This document shows, piece after piece, positions 26,435 to 35,753 of a stretch of DNA of 64,000 nucleotides (its first letter is position 1; every line of letters begins with the position of its first letter). The notes below the pieces were generated by a model, which saw only the letters and a program-made list of their open reading frames with translations, was not told the origin of the DNA and searched no databases. The translations under genes and the position numbers were made by a program. The DNA is taken from assembly GCF_014205175.1 (NCBI RefSeq), contig NZ_JACHNA010000001.1:1302001-1366000 (forward strand), given 5' to 3'. The stretch is from Micrococcus cohnii (GTDB taxonomy: Bacteria; Actinomycetota; Actinomycetes; Actinomycetales; Micrococcaceae).

Positions 26435-27631
26435 ATGAGTGCTGCCTTCGAGAAGTCCGCCCAGTCGACGCTCGGCATCGAGTGGGAGCTCGCGCTCGTC
26501 GATGCCGACACCGGCGATCTGCGCGCCGAGGCCCCCGAGGTGCTCGCTGCGGCCAATGCGGCGGCGGGTCTGGCCCCGGATGAGGACAACCCCCACGTCA
26601 CGGCGGAGCTGCTGCTCAACACCGTCGAGCTGGTGACGGGTGTGCACCAGAACGTGCCCTCCGCGGCCGAAGAGCTGCGGCGGATCGCCGCGGACGTGCT
26701 GGGCGCAGCTGAGCAGCGCGGGCTGCACCTCTACTGCCAGGGCTCCCACCCGTTCGCCGAGCCGTACCTGCAGCCGGTCACGGACAAGGAGCGGTACGGG
26801 AAGATGGTCGAGCTGACCCAGTACTGGGGCCGGCAGATGCTGATCTTCGGGGTGCACGTGCACGTGGGGGTCGACGACGTCTCGAAGGCCATGCCGATGG
26901 TCAATCACCTGGTGAACCGGTTCCCGCATCTGCTCGCGCTCTCCGCGTCATCGCCGTTCTGGGCGGGGTTGGACACCGGATACCAGTCCCAGCGCACGCA
27001 GGTGTTCCAGCAGCTGCCGACGGCGGGGCTGCCCCACCAGTTCGAGGACTACGCCGAGTTCGAGCACTGCATCGCCCAGATGGTGAAGGTCGGCATGGTC
27101 GAGGACGCCACCGAGTGCCGCTGGGACGTGCGCGCCGTGCCGCGGCTGGGCACAGTGGAGATGCGGGTGTGCGACGGCATGGCCACGATCGAGGAGATCG
27201 CCTCCGTCGCCGCGCTCACCCAGTGCCTGGTGCACGACATGTCCGCGCGGCTCGACCGCGGCGGCGACGCCCCGGAGATCCTGCCCGAGTGGTACGCGCA
27301 GGAGAACAAGTGGCGGGCCGCCCGCTACGGCCTCGACGCGCGCGTGATCATCGACGGCAAGGGCAACGACGTGGCCGTCGGCGAGCACCTGGCCGACGAG
27401 CTGGACCGGCTCGCCCCCGTGGCTCGCGAGCTCGGCTGCGAGGCCGAGCTGGACCACGTGCACCAGATGATGCGCGATGGCGGCGCCGCACAGCGTCAGC
27501 GGCGCGTCGAGCAGGAGGCGGCCTCAGTGCCGCCGGCCGAGGGCCAATCCCCCGACGACGGCGTCGCACCCCTGCGCGCCGTGGTCAAGGACTCTGCGGC
27601 GCGGACGCGCGAGTCGCTGCGGGGCGGGTGA
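26435..27631 (+). CDS. YbdK/GCS2-family carboxylate-amine ligase (glutamate-cysteine ligase-like)
   Basis: 398 aa ATP-grasp-related ligase of the glutamate-cysteine ligase 2 family. Seen: the N-terminal metal/ATP site LGIEWELALVD, the central GVHVHVGVDD, and the CRWDVRAVPRLGTVEMRVCDG segment with acidic metal ligands. Relatives such as E. coli YbdK have only weak glutamate-cysteine ligase activity. Actinobacteria mostly use mycothiol instead of glutathione, so the natural product could be another gamma-glutamyl amide. It stands alone, divergent from the methyltransferase, and is convergent with the polysaccharide operon. Confidence 0.88.
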   Translation: MSAAFEKSAQSTLGIEWELALVDADTGDLRAEAPEVLAAANAAAGLAPDEDNPHVTAELLLNTVELVTGVHQNVPSAAEELRRIAADVLGAAEQRGLHLYCQGSHPFAEPYLQPVTDKERYGKMVELTQYWGRQMLIFGVHVHVGVDDVSKAMPMVNHLVNRFPHLLALSASSPFWAGLDTGYQSQRTQVFQQLPTAGLPHQFEDYAEFEHCIAQMVKVGMVEDATECRWDVRAVPRLGTVEMRVCDGMATIEEIASVAALTQCLVHDMSARLDRGGDAPEILPEWYAQENKWRAARYGLDARVIIDGKGNDVAVGEHLADELDRLAPVARELGCEAELDHVHQMMRDGGAAQRQRRVEQEAASVPPAEGQSPDDGVAPLRAVVKDSAARTRESLRGG

Positions 27632-27773
27632 GGGGCTCACGTTCGCGAAGCTTCTCGCCCTAGCGACACCACCATCGATCGATCGCCCGCGCTTCTCCAA
27701 TAAGCTGCACGACCAATTCGCCAGTGCCCTGCAAGCATGAAAGTCTCTTGCGAGCGCCGACAAAGAACCGGAA

Positions 27774-29048
27774 TCATAAGCGAAGGAATGCATACACCCT
27801 AACAGCGACAATGATTACAGCCAGATAAACCAAGTTCTGCAGAAACAGAACAACTGAGGCCGGGTAAACCGAGAACCAACCCAGAGCGGCGGCATTAAAC
27901 GTGGTCATTGCCGAGAACGACCATGGTCCGATAGACCTTCTCACTCCCAACAGGAGTAAAGGAACCAGTGCCAGCGAAAAATACAGAATAATCATTCCCC
28001 GGACACCAACCAACACATAAGCGGTGGCCACCGGCAGAAACGTGGCAGACGACGTCTCGGCCCCCCCTAGGAGCTCCGTGTTGATCAACATTCCCGTGTT
28101 CAACGGCGGACGGTCCGGGTCAAACACTCGAGGGACAAGCCCATATCGAAAGACTTCCCAACCGGTGACCTGGCCAATGTCCTGCCCCGCAGTAAGCTCA
28201 GCAGCATCCGCGACCTGCAGGTCATACCTGAGGCGATCGTATGCGGAAACCTCCTGGCTAACCTCAACTCCCTGGTCCGCACGCGCCTCGTTCCGTACTG
28301 CATAGAGAGCAGGCCACGCAACGAGGACAAGCAAGAGAATCAAGACGGTCGTCCGCACTCGCAGCAAGCCAACGAACAGCAAGCTCACGACCATGACCAC
28401 CACGAACTTGAACGCCGGCGCCGTCACAGCGAGCATCACGGCATGGACGAATGCAACGGCAGTTGCACTGATCAAAGTCCACCAAAATGCGCGCTTGCTC
28501 ACGGCCCCCATTGCACGAGCCCAAATCACCAGGCCCAATCCAACGACGTCCATACCGGCTGCGAGCGCAGCGATAGAGGCAACCGCACCAGCAGCCCCCG
28601 CCTCACCTCCGGCCACCTGACTCTCAATCGTGCCGACACCCGCCTGCGCGCCGACGATCTTTGCTAAGGAAGCAAGCACTAGCGTCAACAGACCCACTCG
28701 CCATGCGGCACGTGACACCCACGGCGACACAGTCCTCTGAGCGGCAATGAGTCTCTCGAAACGCGTTCCCCGGGCGCCAAAAAACCACGAGAGGATCTTC
28801 ACGAGAATCTCGCCAAGGATTGAGGCACCCATCGCTATCAAGTAGATCTTGACGATGAATCCAGTGTGCTCATTGCCAAAAATAAGCGCTGGCAGAATAA
28901 TAAGTACGGAAAATGGAGCTACAACGGAAAAGGTGACAGGATACTCACGAACAAATCCTGCAAGACGGGACCTCACGACGAGACGGCGCGGCATACGCCG
29001 GCCCTTATTCACCTCAGGTATGGAATCGACTTCAACGGCCATCTTCAC
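27774..29048 (-). CDS. Polytopic membrane protein, probable polysaccharide polymerase (Wzy-like)
   Basis: 424 aa, about eleven to twelve predicted helices and one long hydrophilic loop at about 275-345 between helix groups, the usual topology of O-antigen/capsule polymerases. No sequence signature is decisive; polymerase is inferred from topology and from being the last gene of an operon with a flippase. GTG start (or the ATG at 29042), overlapping the upstream glycosyltransferase gene by 17 nt. G+C is near 50% against about 70% around it. Rare codons (ATA at residue 71, TTA at the last residue, AGG) are used, suggesting recent acquisition. Confidence 0.65.
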   Translation of the reverse strand: MKMAVEVDSIPEVNKGRRMPRRLVVRSRLAGFVREYPVTFSVVAPFSVLIILPALIFGNEHTGFIVKIYLIAMGASILGEILVKILSWFFGARGTRFERLIAAQRTVSPWVSRAAWRVGLLTLVLASLAKIVGAQAGVGTIESQVAGGEAGAAGAVASIAALAAGMDVVGLGLVIWARAMGAVSKRAFWWTLISATAVAFVHAVMLAVTAPAFKFVVVMVVSLLFVGLLRVRTTVLILLLVLVAWPALYAVRNEARADQGVEVSQEVSAYDRLRYDLQVADAAELTAGQDIGQVTGWEVFRYGLVPRVFDPDRPPLNTGMLINTELLGGAETSSATFLPVATAYVLVGVRGMIILYFSLALVPLLLLGVRRSIGPWSFSAMTTFNAAALGWFSVYPASVVLFLQNLVYLAVIIVAVRVYAFLRL

Positions 29049-29964
29049 ATACCTCTTCGATAGAAAATTCCCGCATCAGAAGTCCAATGTCACCTGACCT
29101 ATAGGCTTGACGAATCTGCAGGTCATTTGCGCTCTCTTGCACGTTCGATGACAACAACGTCGTTCTCTGCGTCGACATCACCGTCGAGTAGTTCTGCGGA
29201 GCTGAGCGGACCTGCCGGACGCGGACTCCTGCGCGCATCGCGACCCAGTTCAGCCACACGTCATCCGCCTTCGGCGCGACATCTTGGAAGCGTTCGCCCT
29301 CGCGCACGAGCGCCCGCTGCATCCCGATAGGGTAAAGCACACCGGACACTCCCGTGAGGAAGTTCAGGTGCGACGGCTCGGTGGTTCGGCACGGCTCCCA
29401 CGAATTGTATGGACGGATCTCGGGGCGCCCAGCCACACTCGTCACACCAATGCGGTGGCAGCGGTGAGCGATGATGTCGCCCGGATGCCGATCCGAGGCT
29501 GCACGCAGGTCCTCTAGCCAGGTCCTCGGATAGATCACGTCGTCATCCGCCGTCACCAGACGCTCCTGAGACTCCGGATTGGCGCAGAGATAGGGATAGT
29601 ACTTCGTGTGCGGGCCGTATCGACCCGCCGATTCGACAATCTCCACCCCGCGGTCCACCATCCGCTGCAGCCCCTGGGGCAGCTCGTCGGGCAGCGGACT
29701 GTCCAGCGCGAGGACGAGTCGACTCGGACGGACGGTGCCCTGAGCGATCGACTGGATCGTCAGGTGAACGGTCTCGAGGCGTTCACCGTGCGTCGTCATG
29801 CTCACGACGACCCCGCTCGCAGGGTCGACCACCGATCTGGCACTGTGCGCCGCGTTCCACTTCAAGCGGGCGTAGTTGACCGGAAGCTGGACACGGCGCA
29901 CAACGGCCCGGAGCAGTCGGTCTGGCGAGAGTCGGAACTCTCCGCGGGCGTCTCGCAGCTTCAT
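29032..29964 (-). CDS. GT-A fold glycosyltransferase
   Basis: 310 aa cytosolic glycosyltransferase expected to add one sugar to the lipid-linked repeat unit. Seen: the nucleotide-binding opening VVVSMTTHGERLETVHLTI, the metal-binding TADDDVIYP (about 138-146, the DXD motif) and an acidic cluster in QDVAPKADDVWLN that could be the acceptor site. It lacks membrane helices. It overlaps the genes on both sides (4 nt upstream, 17 nt downstream). Donor sugar and linkage cannot be told. Confidence 0.8.
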   Translation of the reverse strand: MKLRDARGEFRLSPDRLLRAVVRRVQLPVNYARLKWNAAHSARSVVDPASGVVVSMTTHGERLETVHLTIQSIAQGTVRPSRLVLALDSPLPDELPQGLQRMVDRGVEIVESAGRYGPHTKYYPYLCANPESQERLVTADDDVIYPRTWLEDLRAASDRHPGDIIAHRCHRIGVTSVAGRPEIRPYNSWEPCRTTEPSHLNFLTGVSGVLYPIGMQRALVREGERFQDVAPKADDVWLNWVAMRAGVRVRQVRSAPQNYSTVMSTQRTTLLSSNVQESANDLQIRQAYRSGDIGLLMREFSIEEVCEDGR

Positions 29965-31136
29965 CTCGTCTCCTCGGTGTCACGCCGGTGGGCGAGCTTG
30001 CGTCGTACATCGTGGGTGAGGGAACGCACATGCTCTCGCACGGCGCCCAGCCACGTGCTTCGGTGTGCGGCCATGCCGGGCTCATCCGCTCTGGACGCGG
30101 AGGCCAAGGCCTCGGCGACCGTCACGGCGGCCGGCACCCCCACAGTCTGCGGGGCAGGCCGACAGATCTGATCGACGAGCTCGAGTCCGCGGTACTGCCT
30201 TCCGAAGAATGCGGCGATCTTCGGTGCATAGATGATCGGATAGATCGGCACGCCGAGGTTCGACCAGATCGCGCTCGCATGCAGCTTCATCGACACGGCC
30301 ACGTCCACGTCTCGCATCGCCTCGACGAATTCGAGCAGATTAGCGGACGAATACGTGGTGACTCTCGTCTCAAGCGACTCTCCGAGACGCTGCGCCGTGC
30401 GACGGCTCGCCTCGACGTCAATGCCGTCGCCGTGCTTAGACTCGAGGACGAAGATCTCGGCTCGGTCGCAGTCGTGGCGCTTCGCCGCCTCGAGCAGGAA
30501 GTCACACAGAACGTCCTGGCCCAGCCCGGGCCACTCCCGGAGGCTGACCCCCAGAGTCCCGCCGCCGGGCCGGCCCTGCCCGTCACGCCGGGGAACGAGT
30601 TCTCCGAGGAAGGCCTCATCGACGAAGTCCTCGCCCCGCTCGACGTCCCATCCCCAGCCCGCAACCATGTCGCGGGAGTCGTCGTCGCGGACATGCAGCT
30701 CATGGAAGGGCGAGGCCTGACGTCCGAACTTCTCCTGCCAACGTCGGCTCAGCGGGCCGAATCCGAGCCCGACGCCGACTACGCGCGTGTTCGAGCCCTT
30801 CAACGGCAGGAAGCCGAGCCAATGGTAGGGCCGCTGTGGATGATGCGACGTCTGGAAGAGCCCGCCGCCGCCGACGAAGACGACGTCTCGGTCGTCGAAC
30901 ACCCGGTGCCGTGAGGGCAATACCTCGCGGTACTCGTATTCGCGTCGTTCCAACGCCTCCGGGAGCGAGAGCCTGGACCGAAGCTGCGCCCAGTCCAACG
31001 GACAATCGAATCCGAGGTAGGCCACCTCCGTCTCCGGATCCGCCTGGGCGATGGCCCGGAGCAGCGCCAACAGGATCAGGTCGTCACCGAGGTTTCCTGC
31101 CTCACCCAGCGAGACAATGCCTGCTTTCACGGTCAT
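29961..31136 (-). CDS. Polysaccharide pyruvyltransferase family protein
   Basis: 391 aa from the ATG at 31136, which overlaps the flippase stop (ATGA). Family features: the N-terminal GNLGDDLILLALLRAI helix, the Gly-rich VFVGGGGLFQTS, the conserved HVRDDDSRDM and the C-terminal MKLHASAIWSNLGVPIYPI. Members transfer a pyruvate ketal from phosphoenolpyruvate to a sugar of a surface polymer, or act as related transferases. Pyruvylated polymers serve in Gram-positive bacteria as anchors for SLH-domain proteins. Cytosolic. Acceptor unknown. Confidence 0.85.
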   Translation of the reverse strand: MTVKAGIVSLGEAGNLGDDLILLALLRAIAQADPETEVAYLGFDCPLDWAQLRSRLSLPEALERREYEYREVLPSRHRVFDDRDVVFVGGGGLFQTSHHPQRPYHWLGFLPLKGSNTRVVGVGLGFGPLSRRWQEKFGRQASPFHELHVRDDDSRDMVAGWGWDVERGEDFVDEAFLGELVPRRDGQGRPGGGTLGVSLREWPGLGQDVLCDFLLEAAKRHDCDRAEIFVLESKHGDGIDVEASRRTAQRLGESLETRVTTYSSANLLEFVEAMRDVDVAVSMKLHASAIWSNLGVPIYPIIYAPKIAAFFGRQYRGLELVDQICRPAPQTVGVPAAVTVAEALASASRADEPGMAAHRSTWLGAVREHVRSLTHDVRRKLAHRRDTEETR

Positions 31137-32341
31137 GCTCCTCTCCTGGCCAACTGGACGTAGCTGGTCCACCACACAGCGAATGTCAGAGCGCTCGCAA
31201 TCAGCGTGCCCCACGCGGCGCCGAACGGGCCCCATAGGATCCCACCCCCGACGATCAGCCCCAGCCGCACGGGGGACATCACCAGCCGGATCAGCAGCGT
31301 GCGGCGGTGGGCGCCCATGCTGCGATGCCCGGCGAACGCGACCGTGCTGGTCAACGATATCAGCGCCTCCGCCGAGAGTACGGGCAGCACCATGGCGGTC
31401 AGCGGCCACGTCTCGCCAAGCAACATGCGCCCCCAGGGGTCGGGGATGAAGTTGATCAGCACAAGCAGCGGAAGCGCCAACAGCGCCATCGCAGCAATGA
31501 GGTGTACGGCGGGCTTCAGCCCCTGCTGCTCTTTCCGACCACGGGAGAGGTATGGAATCACCAGGGAACGGCCGGAAACGACGAACGTTGTCACTGGTCC
31601 GAGCATCGTGCCGCTGCCACGGATCGCCGCATTGGCTCCCGGAGCCGCCCAAGCGCCGAGCCCGAAGGTCGAGAGCTGCGTGGTGCCGGCTCCGAGCAGA
31701 TGGTCCGCGCCGTACGACATCGCCACCGGCGCGGGCACAATGTCACGCCGCAGCCGGGGCAGGAAGTAGATCCCCTGGATCGCCGTGAACACGTACCCGG
31801 CCAGAACCGCTCCCGCGCTCCAGACGACGAACAGCAGGACCGGGTCCTGGCGGACGGCCGGTACAGCGAATCCAGCGAGGAACAGGGCCAGCCGCAGACC
31901 TTCCTGGCCGATCGCCAAGGTCGGACGTCCGAACGCCGTCGCGGCGAACTTGCTGAACTCGCCCAGGCTCAGTCCGTGCGCGGCCAGGCCCACGCACACG
32001 AGGAATGGGTTGCCAACGAGCAGCCCCACCAGGAGCGAAATACTCCCCAGAGCCGTGCCCCACAGGGCCACCGGCTGCCCGGCATGCCGGAGGACAGCCT
32101 GCCCGGGCAGGTCTGCGGCGACCGGTTCGGACACCATGGCACGGGTAAGTCCCACGATGAGCAGGTACGCCGCAAAACCCACGGCGAACTCCGCGACTTG
32201 CCCGACGGACGACTCTCGTGCGATGCCGACCGATAGTAGGAAACCCGTGGTGCTGGCGAAACCGGTGCTGATCAGTGCGCTGTAGGCACGTCCGCTCGAG
32301 ACAACTCGTCTAAGGAACGAACCGAATCCTCCGTCGTTCAC
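31133..32341 (-). CDS. Polysaccharide flippase-like membrane protein (Wzx/MATE-like)
   Basis: 402 aa integral membrane protein with about ten to twelve helices and few charged residues in the membrane parts. The N-terminal amphipathic stretch then SALISTGFASTTGFLLSVGIARE resembles the first helix of lipid-linked oligosaccharide flippases of the MVF/MATE superfamily. Its place between sugar-synthesis genes and a pyruvyltransferase supports a flippase role. GTG start; 51 nt after the CapG-like gene; overlaps the next gene by four bases. Confidence 0.75.
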   Translation of the reverse strand: MNDGGFGSFLRRVVSSGRAYSALISTGFASTTGFLLSVGIARESSVGQVAEFAVGFAAYLLIVGLTRAMVSEPVAADLPGQAVLRHAGQPVALWGTALGSISLLVGLLVGNPFLVCVGLAAHGLSLGEFSKFAATAFGRPTLAIGQEGLRLALFLAGFAVPAVRQDPVLLFVVWSAGAVLAGYVFTAIQGIYFLPRLRRDIVPAPVAMSYGADHLLGAGTTQLSTFGLGAWAAPGANAAIRGSGTMLGPVTTFVVSGRSLVIPYLSRGRKEQQGLKPAVHLIAAMALLALPLLVLINFIPDPWGRMLLGETWPLTAMVLPVLSAEALISLTSTVAFAGHRSMGAHRRTLLIRLVMSPVRLGLIVGGGILWGPFGAAWGTLIASALTFAVWWTSYVQLARRGA

Positions 32342-32392
32342 CGACGAGTCACCCCCAGACGATCGCGCCGGCGGCGGGTCGACTCGTTCGCG

Positions 32393-33550
32393 TCACCGAC
32401 GGATCCCGTGGCGCAGGTGATGCGTTCCCGTCATCGTGCGGATGAAGTTGACCACGCGACGCGACGAGTCGTGGATCGTGTAGTCGTTCGGGATCGTCGT
32501 GCGGCCGTCCTCCCGGAAATCCTCGATCGCGATGCGGACCGAATCGACAACATCGGCCGGGTTCAGCCCCGTCGCGATGATCGCGCCGGTGTCGATCGCC
32601 TCTGGCCGCTCGATCGCGTCGCGCAGCGTGATCGCCGGGAACCCGAGCATGGAGGACTCCTCGGAAATGGTGCCCGAATCGGAGATCACGCAGCGGGCGT
32701 TGAGCTGCAGCTTGTTGTAGTCGTGGAAGCCCAGCGGCTCGTGCAGGCGGATCGAGCTGTCCGCAGAGAGGTCGAACTGCTCCAAGCGCTTGCGGGTGCG
32801 CGGGTGGGTCGAGACGAGGAAGGGCACGCCCTGGTCCGCCGCGACGGCCTTGAGCGATTCGAGCACTTGTTCCAGGCGGTCGGCGCGGTCCACGTTCTCC
32901 TCGCGATGCACGCTGGCCAACAAGTACTCCCCCGGCGTCAGGTCGAGGCGCTCAAGCACATCGGAGGCCTCGATCTGCTCACGGTAGGAGTTCAGCACCT
33001 CGAGCATCGGCGAACCCATGACCATCACGTCGCGCGGGTGCATCCCCTCGGCCAGAAGATTGCGCCGAGAGTGTTCTGTATAGGTCAGGTTGTAATCCGA
33101 GACGTGGTCCACAAGGTGACGGTTGATCTCCTCCGGCACGTTCGGGTCGAACGAACGATTGCCCGCCTCCAGGTGGAACACCGGCAGCTTCATGCGCTTG
33201 CCCATGATGGCTGAGACGCAGCTGTTGGTGTCGCCGAGCACGACCATCGCATCCGGCTTCTCCTCGAGGATGACCTTCTCGGTGCCCTTGAGCACGTCAC
33301 CCAGCACGTTCCCGAGCGAGGAGGTGTCGGCCTCCAGAAAGTGGTCGGGAGCGCGCAGGCCCAGGTCGTCGAAGAACACCTGGTTCAGCGAGTGGTCGTA
33401 GTTCTGGCCGGTGTGCACCAGGACGTGGTCCGTGTGCTTCTCCAGGCGCTTGATCACGCACGCGAGTCGGATGATCTCGGGCCGCGTGCCGACCACGGTC
33501 ATGACCTTGAGTCGGCCGGACGTCGGGTTCTGCTGACCGGTCATGGTCAC
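32393..33550 (-). CDS. capG: CapG/WbjD-type UDP-N-acetyl sugar 2-epimerase
   Basis: 385 aa non-hydrolysing 2-epimerase. The wording VVGTRPEIIRL, LVHTGQNYDHSLNQVFFDDLGL and HLEAGNRSFDPNVPEEINRHLVDH matches the CapG/WbjD subfamily more than MnaA/WecB, which has LRTGD after the conserved Glu-Ala-Gly. CapG makes UDP-L-FucNAc from UDP-L-PneNAc in the last step of that route. It overlaps the CapF-type gene by 4 nt, as expected for one pathway. If it were instead a plain UDP-GlcNAc epimerase it would feed ManNAc or ManNAcA; subfamily and neighbours argue against this. Confidence 0.87.
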   Translation of the reverse strand: MTMTGQQNPTSGRLKVMTVVGTRPEIIRLACVIKRLEKHTDHVLVHTGQNYDHSLNQVFFDDLGLRAPDHFLEADTSSLGNVLGDVLKGTEKVILEEKPDAMVVLGDTNSCVSAIMGKRMKLPVFHLEAGNRSFDPNVPEEINRHLVDHVSDYNLTYTEHSRRNLLAEGMHPRDVMVMGSPMLEVLNSYREQIEASDVLERLDLTPGEYLLASVHREENVDRADRLEQVLESLKAVAADQGVPFLVSTHPRTRKRLEQFDLSADSSIRLHEPLGFHDYNKLQLNARCVISDSGTISEESSMLGFPAITLRDAIERPEAIDTGAIIATGLNPADVVDSVRIAIEDFREDGRTTIPNDYTIHDSSRRVVNFIRTMTGTHHLRHGIRR

Positions 33551-34641
33551 ACCACCTCGGGAATCGTGTCGGGGTTCGTGGGGTCGAAGATGTCGTTGGT
33601 CCAGAACGCCGTGTACAGCGTGCCGGAGCCGATGTTCGTGATGTTGTGCGAGACGAAGGTCGGCATGTCGACCGACTGGGGCTCGTCGCCGCTGACCCGG
33701 AAAACGTGCTTCTCGTCCGTGCCCAACTTGCGCAGCGCGATCTCGGCCTCACCGGCCAGCACCGTGAAGCGTTCGACCTTGCGGCGGTGGTAGTGGTCGC
33801 CGCGCGTGATCCCGGGCTCGGTGGTTGAGAACGAGGTCTGGCCCGTGCCTCCCCGGCTGCGCACGATCTCGAAGAACGAACCGCGCTGATCGGCGTGACG
33901 CGTGATCGGCAAGGGCAGTCCCTCGGGGTACAGGAACGAGCGGTACGTATTGAACAGGTCGCGGTCGAAGCGCGTGGCCAGGTCTGGGAACTCGGTCTTG
34001 GCATAGGTCCCGGCCATCGACTGCAGACGATCGCGGAGCCCGGAGACGGTCTCCTGCACGGTCAGCTCCCCCATACCCGCAGGGTCGACCGCGCCGATCA
34101 GCAGATCGGCGGCGTCCTGCGCGTGCAGGAGGGTGAGCTCCTTGTCATCGGTCACCTCGGGCGCCTGACCCGTGGCGATCAGATGGCAGAACGTTGCGGT
34201 GACCGAGTTGTAGAAGGGTCGACCGAACTCGCCGAAGAGGTTGGGCAGCAGGATGTCCTGCATGTGCGCTCCCACCGTCTCGGCGGCGTCGGAGACGATG
34301 CGGCCCGCCTCCCGCTTGGCCTCGCCGTACACCGTGTCCGTCGCAGCGTGAGTGCTGTTCGCGAAGACCACCCGGGCAGGAGGGTTCTCCGCCGCCCGCA
34401 GCGCCTGGGCCACCTGCTGCGCGAACACGCGATTGCCGCGCGCCACCTGCTCGTGCTCGCCACGGTTCACCCCGGCGATGTGGATCAGCTGGTCGGCGCC
34501 GGCCACGAGTCGTGCAGCCTCGGCCGCGTCGTGGGCGTCGCCGACCGCGAAGGAACGCACCTCGTGGCCGTGCTCCTGGAGCGCGGCACGGACGTGGAAG
34601 CCGAGGAATCCCCCAGCACCGGTCAGGACGAACGTGGCCAT
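33547..34641 (-). CDS. capF: CapF-type bifunctional reductase-epimerase of the UDP-L-FucNAc pathway
   Basis: 364 aa, two domains. An N-terminal short-chain dehydrogenase domain (about 1-245) starts with the NAD(P)-binding LTGAGGFLGFH and includes HIAGVNRGEHEQV. A C-terminal cupin domain (about 250-360) has the metal-binding HYHRRKVERFTVL and an adjacent Glu. S. aureus CapF and P. aeruginosa WbjC have this architecture: the cupin epimerises at C3 and the dehydrogenase domain reduces C4 with NADPH. It lies 3 nt after the CapE-type gene. Confidence 0.9.
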   Translation of the reverse strand: MATFVLTGAGGFLGFHVRAALQEHGHEVRSFAVGDAHDAAEAARLVAGADQLIHIAGVNRGEHEQVARGNRVFAQQVAQALRAAENPPARVVFANSTHAATDTVYGEAKREAGRIVSDAAETVGAHMQDILLPNLFGEFGRPFYNSVTATFCHLIATGQAPEVTDDKELTLLHAQDAADLLIGAVDPAGMGELTVQETVSGLRDRLQSMAGTYAKTEFPDLATRFDRDLFNTYRSFLYPEGLPLPITRHADQRGSFFEIVRSRGGTGQTSFSTTEPGITRGDHYHRRKVERFTVLAGEAEIALRKLGTDEKHVFRVSGDEPQSVDMPTFVSHNITNIGSGTLYTAFWTNDIFDPTNPDTIPEVV

Positions 34642-34644
34642 GGG

Positions 34645-35685
34645 TCAGTTCCTCTCAGTCGGAAGGCCGGCGGCGTCGAGCTCGCGCCGCACCTCGGGAA
34701 GCGTGAGCAACAGGTCCTCGACCTCGGACACCGTCATGCGCTCCACGGTATGCGAGTCGTAGTCGTCGTACATGACCTGCCGCTTGTCCCCCTCCTCCAC
34801 GTAGGGACCGTAGTTCAGATCCCGGGCGTCCGCCTTGATGCGGAAGTAGTCACCCATATCCTCGGCCCGGGCCAGCTCCTCCTGGGAAGCCAGTGCCTCG
34901 GAGACTTTCTCCGCATGCCGCGTGCCGATCACATCGATCGACACGTCCGCCTGGAAGAGGTTGATGACCGCCTGCGCCAGATCCTTGATGGTGCACGAGG
35001 GGGACTTCCGGATGAACAGGTCGCCCTGGTCGGCGTGCTCCCACGCGAACTCCACGAGGGAGACCGAATTCGCCAGCGACATCATGAACCGCGTCATCTC
35101 CGGGTTCGTGACGGTCAGGTTCTTGCCCGCCTTGAGCTGGCGGATGAACAGCGGGATCACCGAGCCCCGCGAGTACATCACGTTGCCATAGCGCACGCAC
35201 GAAACGGTGGTGTCCGCCGAGCGGTTGTTCAGGCCGAAGGACAGCGCAACCTTTTCCATCATCGCCTTGGACATGCCCATCGCGTTGACGGGATAGACCG
35301 CCTTGTCCGTGGAGAGGCACACCACAGATTCCACACCGGCGAAGTCCGCCGCGCGCACGACGTTCTCCGAGCCGACGATGTTCGTACGCACCGCCTCCAT
35401 GGGAAAGAACTCGCACGACGGGACCTGCTTCAGTGCCGCAGCATGGAAGATGTAGTTGACGTCGCGCACCGCACGCTCGACCGAGGTGTAGTCACGGATG
35501 TCACCGACGTAGAAGCGCAGGCGCGAGTCGGCAAGGTCATGGCGCATCTGGTCCTGCTTGGCCTCGTCGCGACTGAGGATGCGGATCTCCTCGATGTCGT
35601 CCCGCTCGAGCATGCGGCGGGTGACGGTGTGGCCGAAGGAGCCGGTTCCACCGGTGATGAGAATCGTGCGGCCGGGGGTGGTCAT
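34645..35685 (-). CDS. capE: CapE-type UDP-GlcNAc 4,6-dehydratase/5-epimerase
   Basis: 346 aa soluble short-chain dehydrogenase. NAD-binding TGGTGSFGHTV at 11-21, the active-site STDKAVYPVN, and an M-x-x-x-K pair (Met136, Lys140) in place of the usual Tyr-x-x-x-Lys, the feature of the inverting CapE/FlaA1-like dehydratases. It makes the keto sugar that CapF and CapG turn into UDP-L-FucNAc. Preceded by 68 nt without a gene, the largest gap in this operon. Confidence 0.91.
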   Translation of the reverse strand: MTTPGRTILITGGTGSFGHTVTRRMLERDDIEEIRILSRDEAKQDQMRHDLADSRLRFYVGDIRDYTSVERAVRDVNYIFHAAALKQVPSCEFFPMEAVRTNIVGSENVVRAADFAGVESVVCLSTDKAVYPVNAMGMSKAMMEKVALSFGLNNRSADTTVSCVRYGNVMYSRGSVIPLFIRQLKAGKNLTVTNPEMTRFMMSLANSVSLVEFAWEHADQGDLFIRKSPSCTIKDLAQAVINLFQADVSIDVIGTRHAEKVSEALASQEELARAEDMGDYFRIKADARDLNYGPYVEEGDKRQVMYDDYDSHTVERMTVSEVEDLLLTLPEVRRELDAAGLPTERN

Positions 35686-35753
35686 GCGTGTGCTCCCTGA
35701 AGGTTGAAGGTGGTCTCGTCGTGGTCTTGGGACCCGCGGTGGGCCTGACGGGG

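Noticed and set aside
27632-27773. A+T-rich junction as a possible attachment site or insertion-sequence remnant
   Set aside because: No terminal inverted repeats, target duplication, tRNA gene or transposase fragment was found there.
32393-33550. Reading this gene as wecB/mnaA for ManNAcA of a teichuronic acid
   Set aside because: Its subfamily wording (EAGNRSFDPNVPEE) and the overlap with a CapF-type gene favour CapG of the L-FucNAc route.
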